From positions 1 through 47,244 of the forward strand of contig JALONH010000024.1 of NCBI GenBank assembly GCA_025455005.1: 47,244 bases of DNA, in the 5' to 3' direction. Below the pieces are notes generated by a model. It made no database searches. It was not told the origin of the DNA and saw only the letters and a program-made list of their open reading frames with translations. Shown piece after piece: positions 9,069 to 18,260 of this stretch; within the stretch, counting starts at the first letter, position 1; each line of letters begins with the position of its first letter. Made by a program: the position numbers and the translations under genes. Origin of the DNA: Cytophagaceae bacterium. GTDB taxonomy: Bacteria; Bacteroidota; Bacteroidia; Cytophagales; Cytophagaceae.

Positions 9069-11969
9069 TTATGATATTACAACGTCTGATTGTGCATATT
9101 CACTCACTGGTATACAAGCACAATATAGATTCCGGTCTCCATACGCATTATCGATTCGACTTACAGAAGGCCAAAATTTAAATTGACGCACATAGGGCAA
9201 TGGAAATGCTGCTTTCTCTCTAGAATACGGGCGATTCCAATTCTCCATCATAACCACCTCTGCTGTATGCGGCGCATGTTTTAATACATTATTGCTTTTA
9301 TCAGAAATCCCTAATTCTATCTCTCTGATTTCTTCGCGGATTGAAATTAATGCATCGCAAAAACGATCTAGTTCTTCTTTGGATTCTGATTCTGTAGGTT
9401 CAATCATAAGCGTGCCGGCAACCGGAAACGACACTGTAGGAGCATGAAAACCATAATCCATCAGGCGTTTCGCTATATCTTCAACTTCTATTCCTACACT
9501 ATGTTTAAACTCTCGACAGTCTAATATAAACTCATGCGCACATCGACCATTTTTCCCGGTATATAAAATAGGGAAATGTTCTTGTAAGCGCATTTTCATA
9601 TAATTTGCATTTAGTATAGCATATTTAGTTGCATCCGTTAAACCTGCGCCCCCCATCATAGATATGTACGCGTAAGAAATCGGAAGTATACTCGCACTCC
9701 CCCAAGGAGCAGCCGACACAGCGGATACAGCTGATGCACCACCCGTTGTAACTACTTTATGTCCGGGCAAAAAAGGAGCAAGGTGCGCCGCAACTCCGAT
9801 AGGACCTACTCCCGGACCACCTCCACCGTGTGGAATACAAAATGTTTTATGCAGATTCAAGTGACAAACGTCAGCACCTATTGTAGCCGGAGACGTTAAA
9901 CCTACTTGTGCATTCATATTGGCACCGTCCATATACACTTGACCTCCCTTGGAATGTATGTAAGCACATATATCAATTATACTTTCTTCAAATACTCCAT
10001 GAGTAGAAGGATACGTTACCATTAAACAAGATAAATTTTCTGCGTGTTGGTCGGCCTTAGCTTTCAAGTCCGCTACATCAATATTTCCATTAGCATCACA
10101 GGCCACTATGACTACTTGCATACCGGCCATTACAGCACTTGCCGGATTGGTTCCGTGAGCTGAAGAAGGTATGAGCGCAATGTTTCGGTGTGCATCGTTT
10201 CTGGATTTATGATAGGCCCGAATAACTAACAAGCCGGCATACTCTCCTTGTGCACCTGAATTCGGTTGTAAGGATACACCGGCAAAACCGGTGATTTCTT
10301 TTAACCAAGATTCTAATTGCTCTATCATTTCAGCATAACCTTCCGCTTGATATTTAGGAACAAATGGATGCAATTGCCCCACTTCCGGCCAAGTCACCGG
10401 AATCATTTCTGTGGTAGCATTCAACTTCATGGTACAAGAACCTAAAGAAATCATAGAATGTACCAACGATAAGTCTTTATTCTCTAAATGTTTTAAATAA
10501 CGCAACATTTCATGTTCCCCATGATGCGAATTGAAAACAGGATGCGTTAAATAGGAAGATGTTCTTTGTAAACTCTTAGGCAATTGTATCTCTTGTTCTT
10601 GAATGGTATCCCAAAGTTCGGCTGACACTTTTTTATTCATCACCGATTCCATTACCGAAACGATAGAAGTTAAATCCTCCATCGAAGTAGTTTCATCCAT
10701 CGATATAGATACCGTAGAGTCCGTATATCTAAAATTCAAATGAAGCGCCTCTGCTTGGTCTTTTATGGATAGTATTCGATCTTTTTCATTAAATGTAATA
10801 GTATCAAAATAGGATGACTCCAAAACATCTACTCCAATAGATAGTAATAATTGCTTTAATGCACTGGCATAAGCATGTGTTCGAAGGGCTATTGTTTGAA
10901 GACCTTTGGGACCATGATAAACCGCATAAGCAGCTGCCATAACCGATAGTAATACTTGAGCAGTACAAATATTAGACGTTGCCTTTTCTCTACGGATATG
11001 TTGTTCCCGAGTTTGAAGTGACATTCTATATGCTTTTTTACCCTGCGCATCAATACTTACACCTATAATTCTACCCGGTAATAATCGTTTATACTCCTCT
11101 TTTGCAGCAAAAAAACCGGCATGAGGACCACCATATCCCATAGGTACACCAAAACGTTGGGAGGATCCCACTACAATATCAGCCCCCATTTCTCCCGGAG
11201 ACTTCAACAATAAACAAGCTAATAAATCTGTACCAAAAACCACCCATACATCCTGTGCATGAGCTTGAGCAATCAAATCAGTATAATCTCTAACTACACC
11301 CACATTATCCGGAGACTGAAGGTATACCCCAAATATGGCTGGATCGGAGTAGTCAATAGAATGAGGATCTACTATTTTAATTTTTATACCTAGAGGCTCT
11401 GCTCTTGTTTCTAAGACATCAATAGTTTGAGCAAACGTACCGGAGGATACTATGAAAACATGTGCATCTTTCCTTTTTCCTTTTCTTAATGAATGAAGCA
11501 GATTCATTGCTTCTGCTGCTGCTGTGGCCTCATCCAACAAAGATGCATTGGCGATTTCCATTCCGGTCAATTCCGTTACCATTGTTTGATAGTTAATCAA
11601 CATCTCTAAACGACCTTGAGCGATTTCTGCTTGATATGGAGTATAGGCGGTATACCAACCTGGATTTTCTAATATATTACGGAGTATAACAGTTGGTGTA
11701 TAGGTATTATAATAACCTTGACCAATAAACGAACGGTATAGTTTGTTTTTAGACAGTAACATTTTGAATTGCTTCAAAAAGGCTTGCTCCGTCAAGGGTT
11801 GTGTAACCTTCAATGCCTTTTTTAAACGAATAGGAGCCGGAACCGTTTCCTCAATTAATTGATCTAAAGAAGCAACACCTATCAGCGGTAACATTTCCGA
11901 AAGAGCGGATGCATCGATACCGTTATGGCGATCTACAAAATACGATTGTTGGTGAAGTGAAGTACGCAT
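9069..11969 (-). CDS. gcvP: Glycine dehydrogenase (decarboxylating), P-protein
   Basis: The PLP-dependent P-protein of the glycine cleavage system decarboxylates glycine and passes the aminomethyl group to the lipoyl arm of GcvH. At 966 residues it is the fused single-chain form (N-terminal alpha-like half, C-terminal beta-like half). Visible marks include the start region ending in [31 protein letters not shown], and the cofactor-binding [18 protein letters not shown] near residue 705, where the Lys holds PLP. gcvT and gcvH are not in the window. It heads a tight minus-strand run with the YeeE/YedE pair. Confidence 0.97.
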   Translation of the reverse strand: MRTSLHQQSYFVDRHNGIDASALSEMLPLIGVASLDQLIEETVPAPIRLKKALKVTQPLTEQAFLKQFKMLLSKNKLYRSFIGQGYYNTYTPTVILRNILENPGWYTAYTPYQAEIAQGRLEMLINYQTMVTELTGMEIANASLLDEATAAAEAMNLLHSLRKGKRKDAHVFIVSSGTFAQTIDVLETRAEPLGIKIKIVDPHSIDYSDPAIFGVYLQSPDNVGVVRDYTDLIAQAHAQDVWVVFGTDLLACLLLKSPGEMGADIVVGSSQRFGVPMGYGGPHAGFFAAKEEYKRLLPGRIIGVSIDAQGKKAYRMSLQTREQHIRREKATSNICTAQVLLSVMAAAYAVYHGPKGLQTIALRTHAYASALKQLLLSIGVDVLESSYFDTITFNEKDRILSIKDQAEALHLNFRYTDSTVSISMDETTSMEDLTSIVSVMESVMNKKVSAELWDTIQEQEIQLPKSLQRTSSYLTHPVFNSHHGEHEMLRYLKHLENKDLSLVHSMISLGSCTMKLNATTEMIPVTWPEVGQLHPFVPKYQAEGYAEMIEQLESWLKEITGFAGVSLQPNSGAQGEYAGLLVIRAYHKSRNDAHRNIALIPSSAHGTNPASAVMAGMQVVIVACDANGNIDVADLKAKADQHAENLSCLMVTYPSTHGVFEESIIDICAYIHSKGGQVYMDGANMNAQVGLTSPATIGADVCHLNLHKTFCIPHGGGGPGVGPIGVAAHLAPFLPGHKVVTTGGASAVSAVSAAPWGSASILPISYAYISMMGGAGLTDATKYAILNANYMKMRLQEHFPILYTGKNGRCAHEFILDCREFKHSVGIEVEDIAKRLMDYGFHAPTVSFPVAGTLMIEPTESESKEELDRFCDALISIREEIREIELGISDKSNNVLKHAPHTAEVVMMENWNRPYSREKAAFPLPYVRQFKFWPSVSRIDNAYGDRNLYCACIPVSEYAQSDVVIS

Positions 11970-12047
11970 GAGGTCAATAGAATGGTAATATCATTAACAA
12001 AGAAACCGGTGGACTTTGTTCTGTAGAATCCTTGGAATAATCTATAT

Positions 12048-12055
12048 CAAAGGTA
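12048..12055 (-). promoter_or_regulatory. Probable -7 box of the gcvP operon
   Basis: Read on the minus strand, TACCTTTG fits TAnnTTTG, 78 bases before the gcvP start. The implied leader of about 70 bases does not show the two tandem aptamers of a glycine riboswitch. Confidence 0.45.
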
Positions 12056-12148
12056 CAAAAAGCAACGGCTACATGCTGAACGCTACACTGAGGTGTGGAA
12101 AAATAATAGTTTGGGTGCTTTCCCTGTTTTTTGGTAAATTGTGGCTGT

Positions 12149-13720
12149 ATGGTGCACCTTTCTCTAACTCGTATTCTCGGTTCTATATTTGTCTGTATAA
12201 TACTAATTTATGAAGTAAATAGTCAATCTGCTTTTTCAGCAGGTTTATCGTCTATTCAATCTTCCGATTTATCTCAGCATTTACATATACTCGCTTCCGA
12301 TTCTTTTGCCGGTCGCGGAACCGGAACGACAGGCCAACATAAAGCCGCAGCTTATTTAGCCCAACAATTTCAATCCATAGGATTGATGCCCGGAAATCCC
12401 GAGAATAAAACCGCTCCTTATTATCAACCTATGGAGTTAGTTGAAAAAAGATGGGAGAAAGTAATCCTTCAATCCAGTCAAAAAGATTACATCTTTTTAA
12501 AGGATTTTTATGCATACGGCGATATTCAACTTCCTGAACTGACGACAATGGAAATTGTAGTTGCCGGATATGGTATAGACGATCCAAACTATTCAGATTA
12601 TACTAGACTTAATGTTCAATCAAAAGCGGTGATTCTATTTCCGGGAGAACCCTTTAAAGATGGAAAATCTTTACTTACCGGTACAAAAGAAAGTTCCTAT
12701 TGGGCTAACGATTGGCGTGCAAAAGCGCAGGTTGCCTTAAATAAAGGAGCATCCGCTGTGTTTTTTGTAACCGGTAAAACAGATGAAGAATTTTATAAAC
12801 GATTGTATAGCATTAAGGATCATTTGAATCAACCGGTCATTGGTTTTACACACAAAAAAAGAGCGAGTGCTTTTTTTATTCCACCTTCGATGGCTGCAGC
12901 ATTAGTTAAAACTACCAATGCTAAATTACTTCAATATACAACCGGTTTAGCACAACGTAGCTCAAAATACCCCTTTAAAAAGAATCAAATTACAGCTCAG
13001 GTAAAAGTTATTGAAAAAAAATTACCTACAGAAAATGTGATTGCTTACATACCGGGATCTCTTTATCCGGAGGAAGTTATTATTCTTACGGCGCACTATG
13101 ACCATTTGGGTATAGAAAACAATCAAATTTATTATGGTGCAGATGACGATGGAAGTGGTACTGCAGCCTTGATAGAAATTGCTCAAGCCTTTCAAATAGC
13201 GGCTAACTTAGGCCACCGACCATTAAGAAGTATTGTATTTATGCCCGTAACGGCAGAAGAAAAAGGATTGATGGGGTCTGAATATTATACGGATAAACCA
13301 CTATTTTCTTTATCCAATACTGTAGCCAATTTAAATATCGACATGATTGGCAGGATGGACACTTTACATACGGATAGTAAATACGTCTATATTATTGGAA
13401 GTAATCGTCTTTCGTCAGCATTACATGAAATCAATGAACAAGCCAATAGAGAATCTGAAAATTTACTTTTAGATTACCGATATAATACAACCGATGATCC
13501 CAACCGCTTTTATTTCCGATCAGACCATTACAATTTTGCCAAAAATGGTATTCCTGTAATATTTTATTTTTGTGGGGTGCACAAAGATTACCATCAACCA
13601 ACGGATACGGTAGAGAAAATTGACTTTACAAAGATGATGTGGATCACACGACTTGTATATACGACCGCTTGGAAATTAGCCAACGCTGAACAAAGAATCC
13701 AGTTAGATGTTAAAAAATAA
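12149..13720 (+). CDS. Secreted M28-family zinc aminopeptidase with PA-like insert
   Basis: The N-terminus (TRILGSIFVCIILIYEVNSQ) is a signal peptide, so the enzyme is exported. Di-zinc M28 residues are visible in order: His in ILTAHYDHLG near residue 316, Asp in YGADDDGSG, the catalytic Glu pair in VTAEEKGLMGSEY, Asp in NIDMIGRMD, and His in VHKDYHQPTDT. The region around residues 90-250 looks like a protease-associated domain. I chose the ATG at 12149; the only longer option is a TTG at 12131, which would put a Cys-containing stretch before the signal. No type IX C-terminal sorting domain is seen. The next gene follows within 2 bases. Confidence 0.88.
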   Translation: MVHLSLTRILGSIFVCIILIYEVNSQSAFSAGLSSIQSSDLSQHLHILASDSFAGRGTGTTGQHKAAAYLAQQFQSIGLMPGNPENKTAPYYQPMELVEKRWEKVILQSSQKDYIFLKDFYAYGDIQLPELTTMEIVVAGYGIDDPNYSDYTRLNVQSKAVILFPGEPFKDGKSLLTGTKESSYWANDWRAKAQVALNKGASAVFFVTGKTDEEFYKRLYSIKDHLNQPVIGFTHKKRASAFFIPPSMAAALVKTTNAKLLQYTTGLAQRSSKYPFKKNQITAQVKVIEKKLPTENVIAYIPGSLYPEEVIILTAHYDHLGIENNQIYYGADDDGSGTAALIEIAQAFQIAANLGHRPLRSIVFMPVTAEEKGLMGSEYYTDKPLFSLSNTVANLNIDMIGRMDTLHTDSKYVYIIGSNRLSSALHEINEQANRESENLLLDYRYNTTDDPNRFYFRSDHYNFAKNGIPVIFYFCGVHKDYHQPTDTVEKIDFTKMMWITRLVYTTAWKLANAEQRIQLDVKK

Positions 13721-13721
13721 T

Positions 13722-15098
13722 ATGGAAACTTCTTCTCAATTTCTCCAGGAAGCCGATGTTAAAGCCTTTGATGCAGAACATCGTAGAAAAATTAACTTCA
13801 ATATTGGGAAATATAATGCTGCCGTTCAAAATGGTATGCAGCAGTTTTCTAATCATGAGCTAGGTCGTTCGCGAGCAAATTATTTAAAAGCCCAAATAGT
13901 AGAGAACTTAGATAAATATTTATTGGAGTTTGAAAGTAATTTTACAAAAAATGGGGGAAAAGTTATTTGGGCTTCTGATGCTGCAGAAGCCTTAAAAGAA
14001 ATTGACAAAATACTGACAGAGAAGAAAACGACTTGTGTTGTCAAGTCTAAAACTATGACGTCTGAAGAGATTCACTTTAACGAATATCTGGAAAGTAAAG
14101 GGATGGAAGCAGTAGAAACGGATCTAGGAGAATACATCGTTCAACTAGCCGGACAAAAGCCTTACCATATTGTAACACCGGCTATGCACATGTCTAGGAA
14201 AGATATTTCAGACTTATTTCATGAAAAACTAGCGATACCTTATACCGACGATGCACAAGAGCTCACGCTTACTGCGCGAAGAATATTACGGAATAAATAT
14301 TTGGAAGCTGAGGTTGGTATTACCGGAGGGAATTTCCTAATAGCTGATATTGGAGGGATAGCGGTTACGGAAAACGAAGGGAATGCTCGTTTATCCACTA
14401 CATTTCCTAAAACACATATAGCCATTGTTGGGATTGAAAAACTTATCCCAAGTATGATGGACTTAGGCTTATTTTGGCCCATGTTAGCTCAAAGTGGAAC
14501 AGGTCAACAAGTAACTGTTTACAATACTATTTTTACAGGCCCTTGTCAAACCGGTGAAAGTGATGGACCGGAGGAGATGTACGTGGTGTTATTGGACAAT
14601 GGCAGAACGGAGTTATTAGCCGATGTCGAAAAAAGGCAAGCTCTAAGTTGTATTCGCTGTGGAGCGTGTTTAAACGCTTGCCCGGTCTATCGGAATATTG
14701 GAGGCCACACGTATAACACAACGTACTCCGGTCCTATAGGATCGGTGATAACACCTCACTTTAAAGGTATGGAAGAATTTAAACACCTGAGCTATGCCAG
14801 TTCTTTATGTGGTGCCTGTACGAGTGTCTGTCCGGTTAAGATTGATATACATAGTTTATTATTGCTTAATAGAAATCAAAGCGTTAAAAATGGCTTAACC
14901 ACAACGTCAGAAAAAGTAGGGTTTAAGTTATGGGTTAGAGCGATGAAAAATAGAAGTCTAATGAATATGCCGGGCTCTACCATTAAAAACTTTTTACTAC
15001 ATCAAATCTTCAAACATACTTGGAGTAAACGTCGAGAAGTGATAGAGGTGGCTCCAAAATCGTTTCAACAATTATGGAAAGAGCGAAGAGGGAAATAA
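13722..15098 (+). CDS. lutB: LutB-like iron-sulfur protein of lactate utilisation
   Basis: The N-terminal two thirds is a LUD domain (GGNFLIADIGGIAVTENEGN), followed by two 4Fe-4S clusters: CIRCGACLNACP from about residue 309 and CGACTSVCP from about residue 363. In Bacillus, LutABC oxidises L-lactate to pyruvate, with LutB carrying electrons. Here lutB stands without lutA or lutC nearby, so partners must lie elsewhere. I chose the ATG at 13722 because family members begin shortly before QFLxxADxKAFD; an ATG at 13707 overlaps the peptidase stop. It is probably co-transcribed with the peptidase gene. Confidence 0.85.
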   Translation: METSSQFLQEADVKAFDAEHRRKINFNIGKYNAAVQNGMQQFSNHELGRSRANYLKAQIVENLDKYLLEFESNFTKNGGKVIWASDAAEALKEIDKILTEKKTTCVVKSKTMTSEEIHFNEYLESKGMEAVETDLGEYIVQLAGQKPYHIVTPAMHMSRKDISDLFHEKLAIPYTDDAQELTLTARRILRNKYLEAEVGITGGNFLIADIGGIAVTENEGNARLSTTFPKTHIAIVGIEKLIPSMMDLGLFWPMLAQSGTGQQVTVYNTIFTGPCQTGESDGPEEMYVVLLDNGRTELLADVEKRQALSCIRCGACLNACPVYRNIGGHTYNTTYSGPIGSVITPHFKGMEEFKHLSYASSLCGACTSVCPVKIDIHSLLLLNRNQSVKNGLTTTSEKVGFKLWVRAMKNRSLMNMPGSTIKNFLLHQIFKHTWSKRREVIEVAPKSFQQLWKERRGK

Positions 15099-15100
15099 AA

Positions 15101-15125
15101 AATCCCGAATAAAATATTCGGGATT
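15101..15125 (-). terminator. Rho-independent terminator after tRNA-His
   Basis: The arms 15101-15110 and 15116-15125 pair perfectly (AATCCCGAAT with ATTCGGGATT) around a five-base loop. On the minus strand a T-rich run follows directly, so it ends the tRNA-His transcript. The plus side has no T run, so it would stop lutB transcripts only weakly. Confidence 0.8.
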
Positions 15126-15129
15126 TAAG

Positions 15130-15204
15130 GGTGGATGATGGGGTTCGAACCCACGACCCCCAGAACCACAATCTGGTGCTCTAACCAACTGAGCTACAAC
15201 CACC
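15130..15204 (-). tRNA. tRNA-His (anticodon GTG)
   Basis: Read on the minus strand, the anticodon stem CCAGA/TCTGG closes a seven-base loop TTGTGGT with anticodon GTG. The D arm (AGCTCAGTTGGTTAGAGC) and T loop (TTCGAAC) are standard. The acceptor has the extra 5' G (position -1) opposite C73 that marks tRNA-His, with one T-T mismatch at pair 5-68. The 3' CCA is not encoded and must be added by the CCA enzyme. It lies between lutB and dihydroorotase and has its own promoter and terminator. Confidence 0.97.
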
Positions 15205-15236
15205 GTTTTGAGTCGATGTTCATCAACTAAGGGATG

Positions 15237-15268
15237 CAAAACTACATTTTCGCTTTTTAAAATACAAA
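15237..15268 (-). promoter_or_regulatory. Promoter of tRNA-His (TTTG-N20-TAGTTTTG)
   Basis: On the minus strand TTTG (15268-15265) and TAGTTTTG (15244-15237) are separated by 20 bases, matching the Bacteroidota -33/-7 consensus exactly. It lies just after the dihydroorotase stop and about 30 bases before the mature tRNA. Confidence 0.75.
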
Positions 15269-15276
15269 TTGATAGA

Positions 15277-16614
15277 TTATTTTCTATCAAAAAAAAGTCG
15301 TTGTCCTTTTACACTTTCGTCTAAGCTATTCTCATGAAAAGCCCAATGACCTGATACAAAAGTATCTACAATTGTATTTTGGAAGGTCACTCCTTCTAAT
15401 GGAGACCAACCACAATGATAGAGTAGATTTGATTTATGAACCGTATAGGGCCTTTTTAAATCTACTAATACCAAATCAGCATAATAATCCGGACGTATAT
15501 ATCCCCTCCTATCTATTTGGAATAAATCGGCCACATTATGAGCCATTTTTTGAACGACCATTTCTAACGATATTTTCCCCATTTGGTATGCCTGAACCAT
15601 TGCTTGCACACTATGTTGTACCAAAGGTCCGCCGGATGGCGCTTTGTAATACGCAGCTTCTTTCTCTTCCAGTGTATGGGGGGCATGGTCGGTTGCTATC
15701 ACATCAATTCTACCATCCAAAACTGCTTTCCAAATTGCCTCTCTATCGGATGCTTTTTTAACAGCCGGATTCCATTTAATAAAATTCCCTTTACTGGCAT
15801 AATCTTCCTCCGAAAACCATAAATGGTGAATACAAGCCTCTGCAGTTATTTTCTTTTCTTTTAATGGTATATCATTTTTAAAAAGTTCCAGTTCTTTTGC
15901 TGTTGATATGTGTAAAATATGCAAACGGGTTCCGTATTTTTGAGCTAACGCTACTGCTTTGGAAGACGAAGCATAACAAGCCTCCTCACTGCGTATCAGT
16001 GGGTGCATATAGGGCTTCAGTTGTTCTTCCCCATACTTTTCTTTAAAGATTTCATATGTTGCTTTCACCATTGGATCTTCCTCGCAGTGAACAGCAATAA
16101 TGGCTTTAACTTCTGAAAAAATACCTTCTAAGGCCTCCGGGTTGTCTACTAACATATCCCCTGTAGATGAACCCATAAAAATTTTTACGCCACAAACTTT
16201 AGTATAATCTACACTTAATAAATCGCTTAGGTTGGTATTCGTAGTACCCATAAAAAACGAATAATTGGCTAAACTTTTTTCGCTTGCAATGGCATACTTA
16301 TCTTCCAATAAAGCCGCCGTAACAGCAGAAGGTTTAGTATTGGGCATTTCCATGAACGAGGTAACACCGCCGGCCACTGCTGCTCTAGCTTCAGAATAAA
16401 TGGAACCTTTATGTGTTAATCCCGGTTCTCTAAAGTGAACTTGATCATCGATAGCCCCGGGCAAAAGATATTTTCCAGTAGCATCGATGTTCTTTTCAGC
16501 TATTTTGTTGATTTTACCTATCTCTTTAATAAAAGCGCCTTCAATCCACACATCCCCTACTTCAATCTTACCTTCATTTACTATATTTGCATTACTTATC
16601 TTTATGGTTGACAT
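15277..16614 (-). CDS. pyrC: Dihydroorotase, metal ligand His replaced by Gln
   Basis: This enzyme cyclises carbamoyl-aspartate to dihydroorotate in pyrimidine synthesis. The 445 residues follow the class I amidohydrolase plan: PGAIDDQVHFREPG, the Lys of GVKIFMGSSTG, VHCEEDP, LHILHIST and ATDHAPHTLEEK. The usual metal-binding HxH reads Gln58-Val-His60, so the first His is missing while the other ligands remain. I recall this DQVH form from other Bacteroidota dihydroorotases, so the protein is probably active, but that needs checking. The gene is divergent from the DEAD-box helicase gene and followed by tRNA-His. Confidence 0.88.
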   Translation of the reverse strand: MSTIKISNANIVNEGKIEVGDVWIEGAFIKEIGKINKIAEKNIDATGKYLLPGAIDDQVHFREPGLTHKGSIYSEARAAVAGGVTSFMEMPNTKPSAVTAALLEDKYAIASEKSLANYSFFMGTTNTNLSDLLSVDYTKVCGVKIFMGSSTGDMLVDNPEALEGIFSEVKAIIAVHCEEDPMVKATYEIFKEKYGEEQLKPYMHPLIRSEEACYASSSKAVALAQKYGTRLHILHISTAKELELFKNDIPLKEKKITAEACIHHLWFSEEDYASKGNFIKWNPAVKKASDREAIWKAVLDGRIDVIATDHAPHTLEEKEAAYYKAPSGGPLVQHSVQAMVQAYQMGKISLEMVVQKMAHNVADLFQIDRRGYIRPDYYADLVLVDLKRPYTVHKSNLLYHCGWSPLEGVTFQNTIVDTFVSGHWAFHENSLDESVKGQRLFFDRK

Positions 16615-16667
16615 AGTTCTTATAATAATTTAGCCTAAAGTTACAGTCCTAAACACAATCGACCAAG

Positions 16668-17939
16668 TTGAATTTCGAAGATTTAAAACTAAACAGACAA
16701 CTTTTATCTGCCATCCAGAATGTAGGTTATACCGAACCCACTGAGATCCAAGAAAAGTGCATACCGCAAATCCTTGCTGGTCATGACATTATAGGCATAG
16801 CTCAAACCGGCACCGGAAAAACTGCTGCCTACGTTTTACCTTTACTTCGAAAATTAAATTACAAACAAGGCAGCATGCCTAGAGCCCTAATTCTTTTGCC
16901 AACAAGAGAATTAGTTTTACAAATAGCTCAGGTTTGTCAACAGTTTTCAGAATACACAGACTTAAGAATTGTCCCTATATATGGAGGCATAGGACCAAAA
17001 ACACAAATAGAACAAATTGAAGCCGGGGTAGACATCGTCATCGCTACTCCCGGTCGATTTTTGGAGCTTTACAGTAAAGAAATTTTATTGGTTAAAGAGT
17101 TAAAAACATTGGTATTGGATGAAGCAGATAAGATGATGGATATGGGATTCATGCCTCAACTTCGAAACATTTTAGAAGTTATACCCAGAAAGCGTCAGAA
17201 CTTATTATTTACGGCTACTTTATCCGCTCGAGTAGAACAACTAACAGCTGAATTTTTAGAATTTCCGATGAAAATCGAAATTACGCCACAAGCTACTCCC
17301 GCCTCTACCATCACACAATTAGTGTATGAAACGAGTAACCTACAAACTAAATTAAACTTACTGTCTTATTTGTTGGATCAAAAAGAGACGTTTACCAAAG
17401 TTATTCTATTTGTTCGTACTCGAAAAAATGCAGATATCGTAGAAGCCTTAATACAAAAAGCCTATGGTACGTCCTCTTGTCGGTCTATTCATGCAAATAA
17501 AGGGCAAAACAGTCGAATGAATGCAGTCCAATTATTCCGAGAAGGGAAAGTTCGGATATTAGTGGCGACAGATGTTGCTGCACGCGGAATTGACATTGAC
17601 GAAGTCAGCCATGTAATAAACTTTGACGTTCCTTTAGTATACGATGATTATGTACACCGTATCGGCAGAACCGGTCGCGCGTTTCGAAAAGGTACAGCAA
17701 TAACTATGATAAACCCAATCGACATACACCATCTGGAAAAAATAGAAGCCATCATAAAAATGAAATTACCTTTACTGGCACTTCCACAAGCCGTAGACAC
17801 CCCGCCTACCCCTTGGGAAGAACAGCAAGAAATGAACCGTCAGTTAGATGCCCTTAAACGATTAGCTGACCCTACCTTTAAAGGCGCTTTTCACGAAAAA
17901 AAATCCTTCCCGAAAAAACAGGTTAAAAAGAGACGTTAA
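16668..17939 (+). CDS. DEAD-box RNA helicase (RhlE-like)
   Basis: An ATP-dependent RNA helicase with all core motifs: Q motif GYTEPTEIQ, motif I AQTGTGKT (Lys51), PTRELVLQ, DEAD at residues 151-154, FTATLS in place of SAT, ATDVAARGID and HRIGRTGR. A short basic tail (KKQVKKRR) follows and probably helps bind RNA. The start is TTG at 16668: an in-frame TAA at 16650 excludes anything longer, and the sequence after TTG matches the usual MxFEDLxL beginning. Roles in ribosome assembly or cold RNA remodelling are family-level guesses. A strong hairpin terminator lies about 275 bases downstream. Confidence 0.93.
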   Translation: MNFEDLKLNRQLLSAIQNVGYTEPTEIQEKCIPQILAGHDIIGIAQTGTGKTAAYVLPLLRKLNYKQGSMPRALILLPTRELVLQIAQVCQQFSEYTDLRIVPIYGGIGPKTQIEQIEAGVDIVIATPGRFLELYSKEILLVKELKTLVLDEADKMMDMGFMPQLRNILEVIPRKRQNLLFTATLSARVEQLTAEFLEFPMKIEITPQATPASTITQLVYETSNLQTKLNLLSYLLDQKETFTKVILFVRTRKNADIVEALIQKAYGTSSCRSIHANKGQNSRMNAVQLFREGKVRILVATDVAARGIDIDEVSHVINFDVPLVYDDYVHRIGRTGRAFRKGTAITMINPIDIHHLEKIEAIIKMKLPLLALPQAVDTPPTPWEEQQEMNRQLDALKRLADPTFKGAFHEKKSFPKKQVKKRR

Positions 17940-18258
17940 TCGACGTTCCCTCTTCCTTCATCTAATACCTTCCCTTTCCTATTTAAAAAAGTTGATATTT
18001 GAAATGGTAAGCCTATTGTACTAATAGACTTTACCTTTACTAATACCAAACAACGTCTTATAGTTAAAACCAAACCGGTTTTACTTCATGGATGAAAGAG
18101 CTTTATTTAGAATCCATATTCAAGTATACAAGTAAAGCTATTCTGAGTTCCTCTTTAATTAAACGATATTGAATATATAATAGCATTTAAGATTCCATAG
18201 CTGGTTGAAAGATCCGGAGAGATGTAGGTTCCCCACCTTGCTCTCCGGTTTTTATTTT
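17940..18258. other. Gene-free stretch of about 320 bases, possible small RNA
   Basis: No convincing ORF is present. It holds a TTG-N16-TACCTTTA promoter-like pair (-7 at about 18029-18036), an imperfect palindrome at 18062-18085 (AGTTAAAACC...GGTTTTACT), and the strong plus-strand terminator at 18214-18260. It could be a long 3' UTR of the helicase gene or a small RNA of about 210 nt. The palindrome and the 13-mer at 18097-18109 recur in the gap at 24262-24582. Confidence 0.35.
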
Positions 18259-18260
18259 TT
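18214..18260 (+). terminator. Rho-independent terminator
   Basis: An eight-base-pair stem (CCGGAGAG at 18214-18221 with CTCTCCGG at 18241-18248) has an inner GGTTCCCCACC mini-hairpin and is followed by TTTTTATTTTTT. The T run is on the plus strand, so it ends a rightward transcript (helicase gene or a small RNA). It abuts the stop of the convergent L,D-transpeptidase gene. Confidence 0.8.

Noticed and set aside
11970-12047. Glycine riboswitch before gcvP
   Set aside because: The leader is only about 70 bases and lacks the tandem aptamer core.
12131-12148. A TTG start for the M28 peptidase
   Set aside because: The ATG at 12149 sits directly before the signal peptide and is the stronger start.
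12149-13720. Type IX secretion C-terminal sorting domain on the M28 peptidase
   Set aside because: The end of the protein carries no conserved beta-strand tail with the usual lysine and glycine pattern; it ends in a hydrophilic helix.
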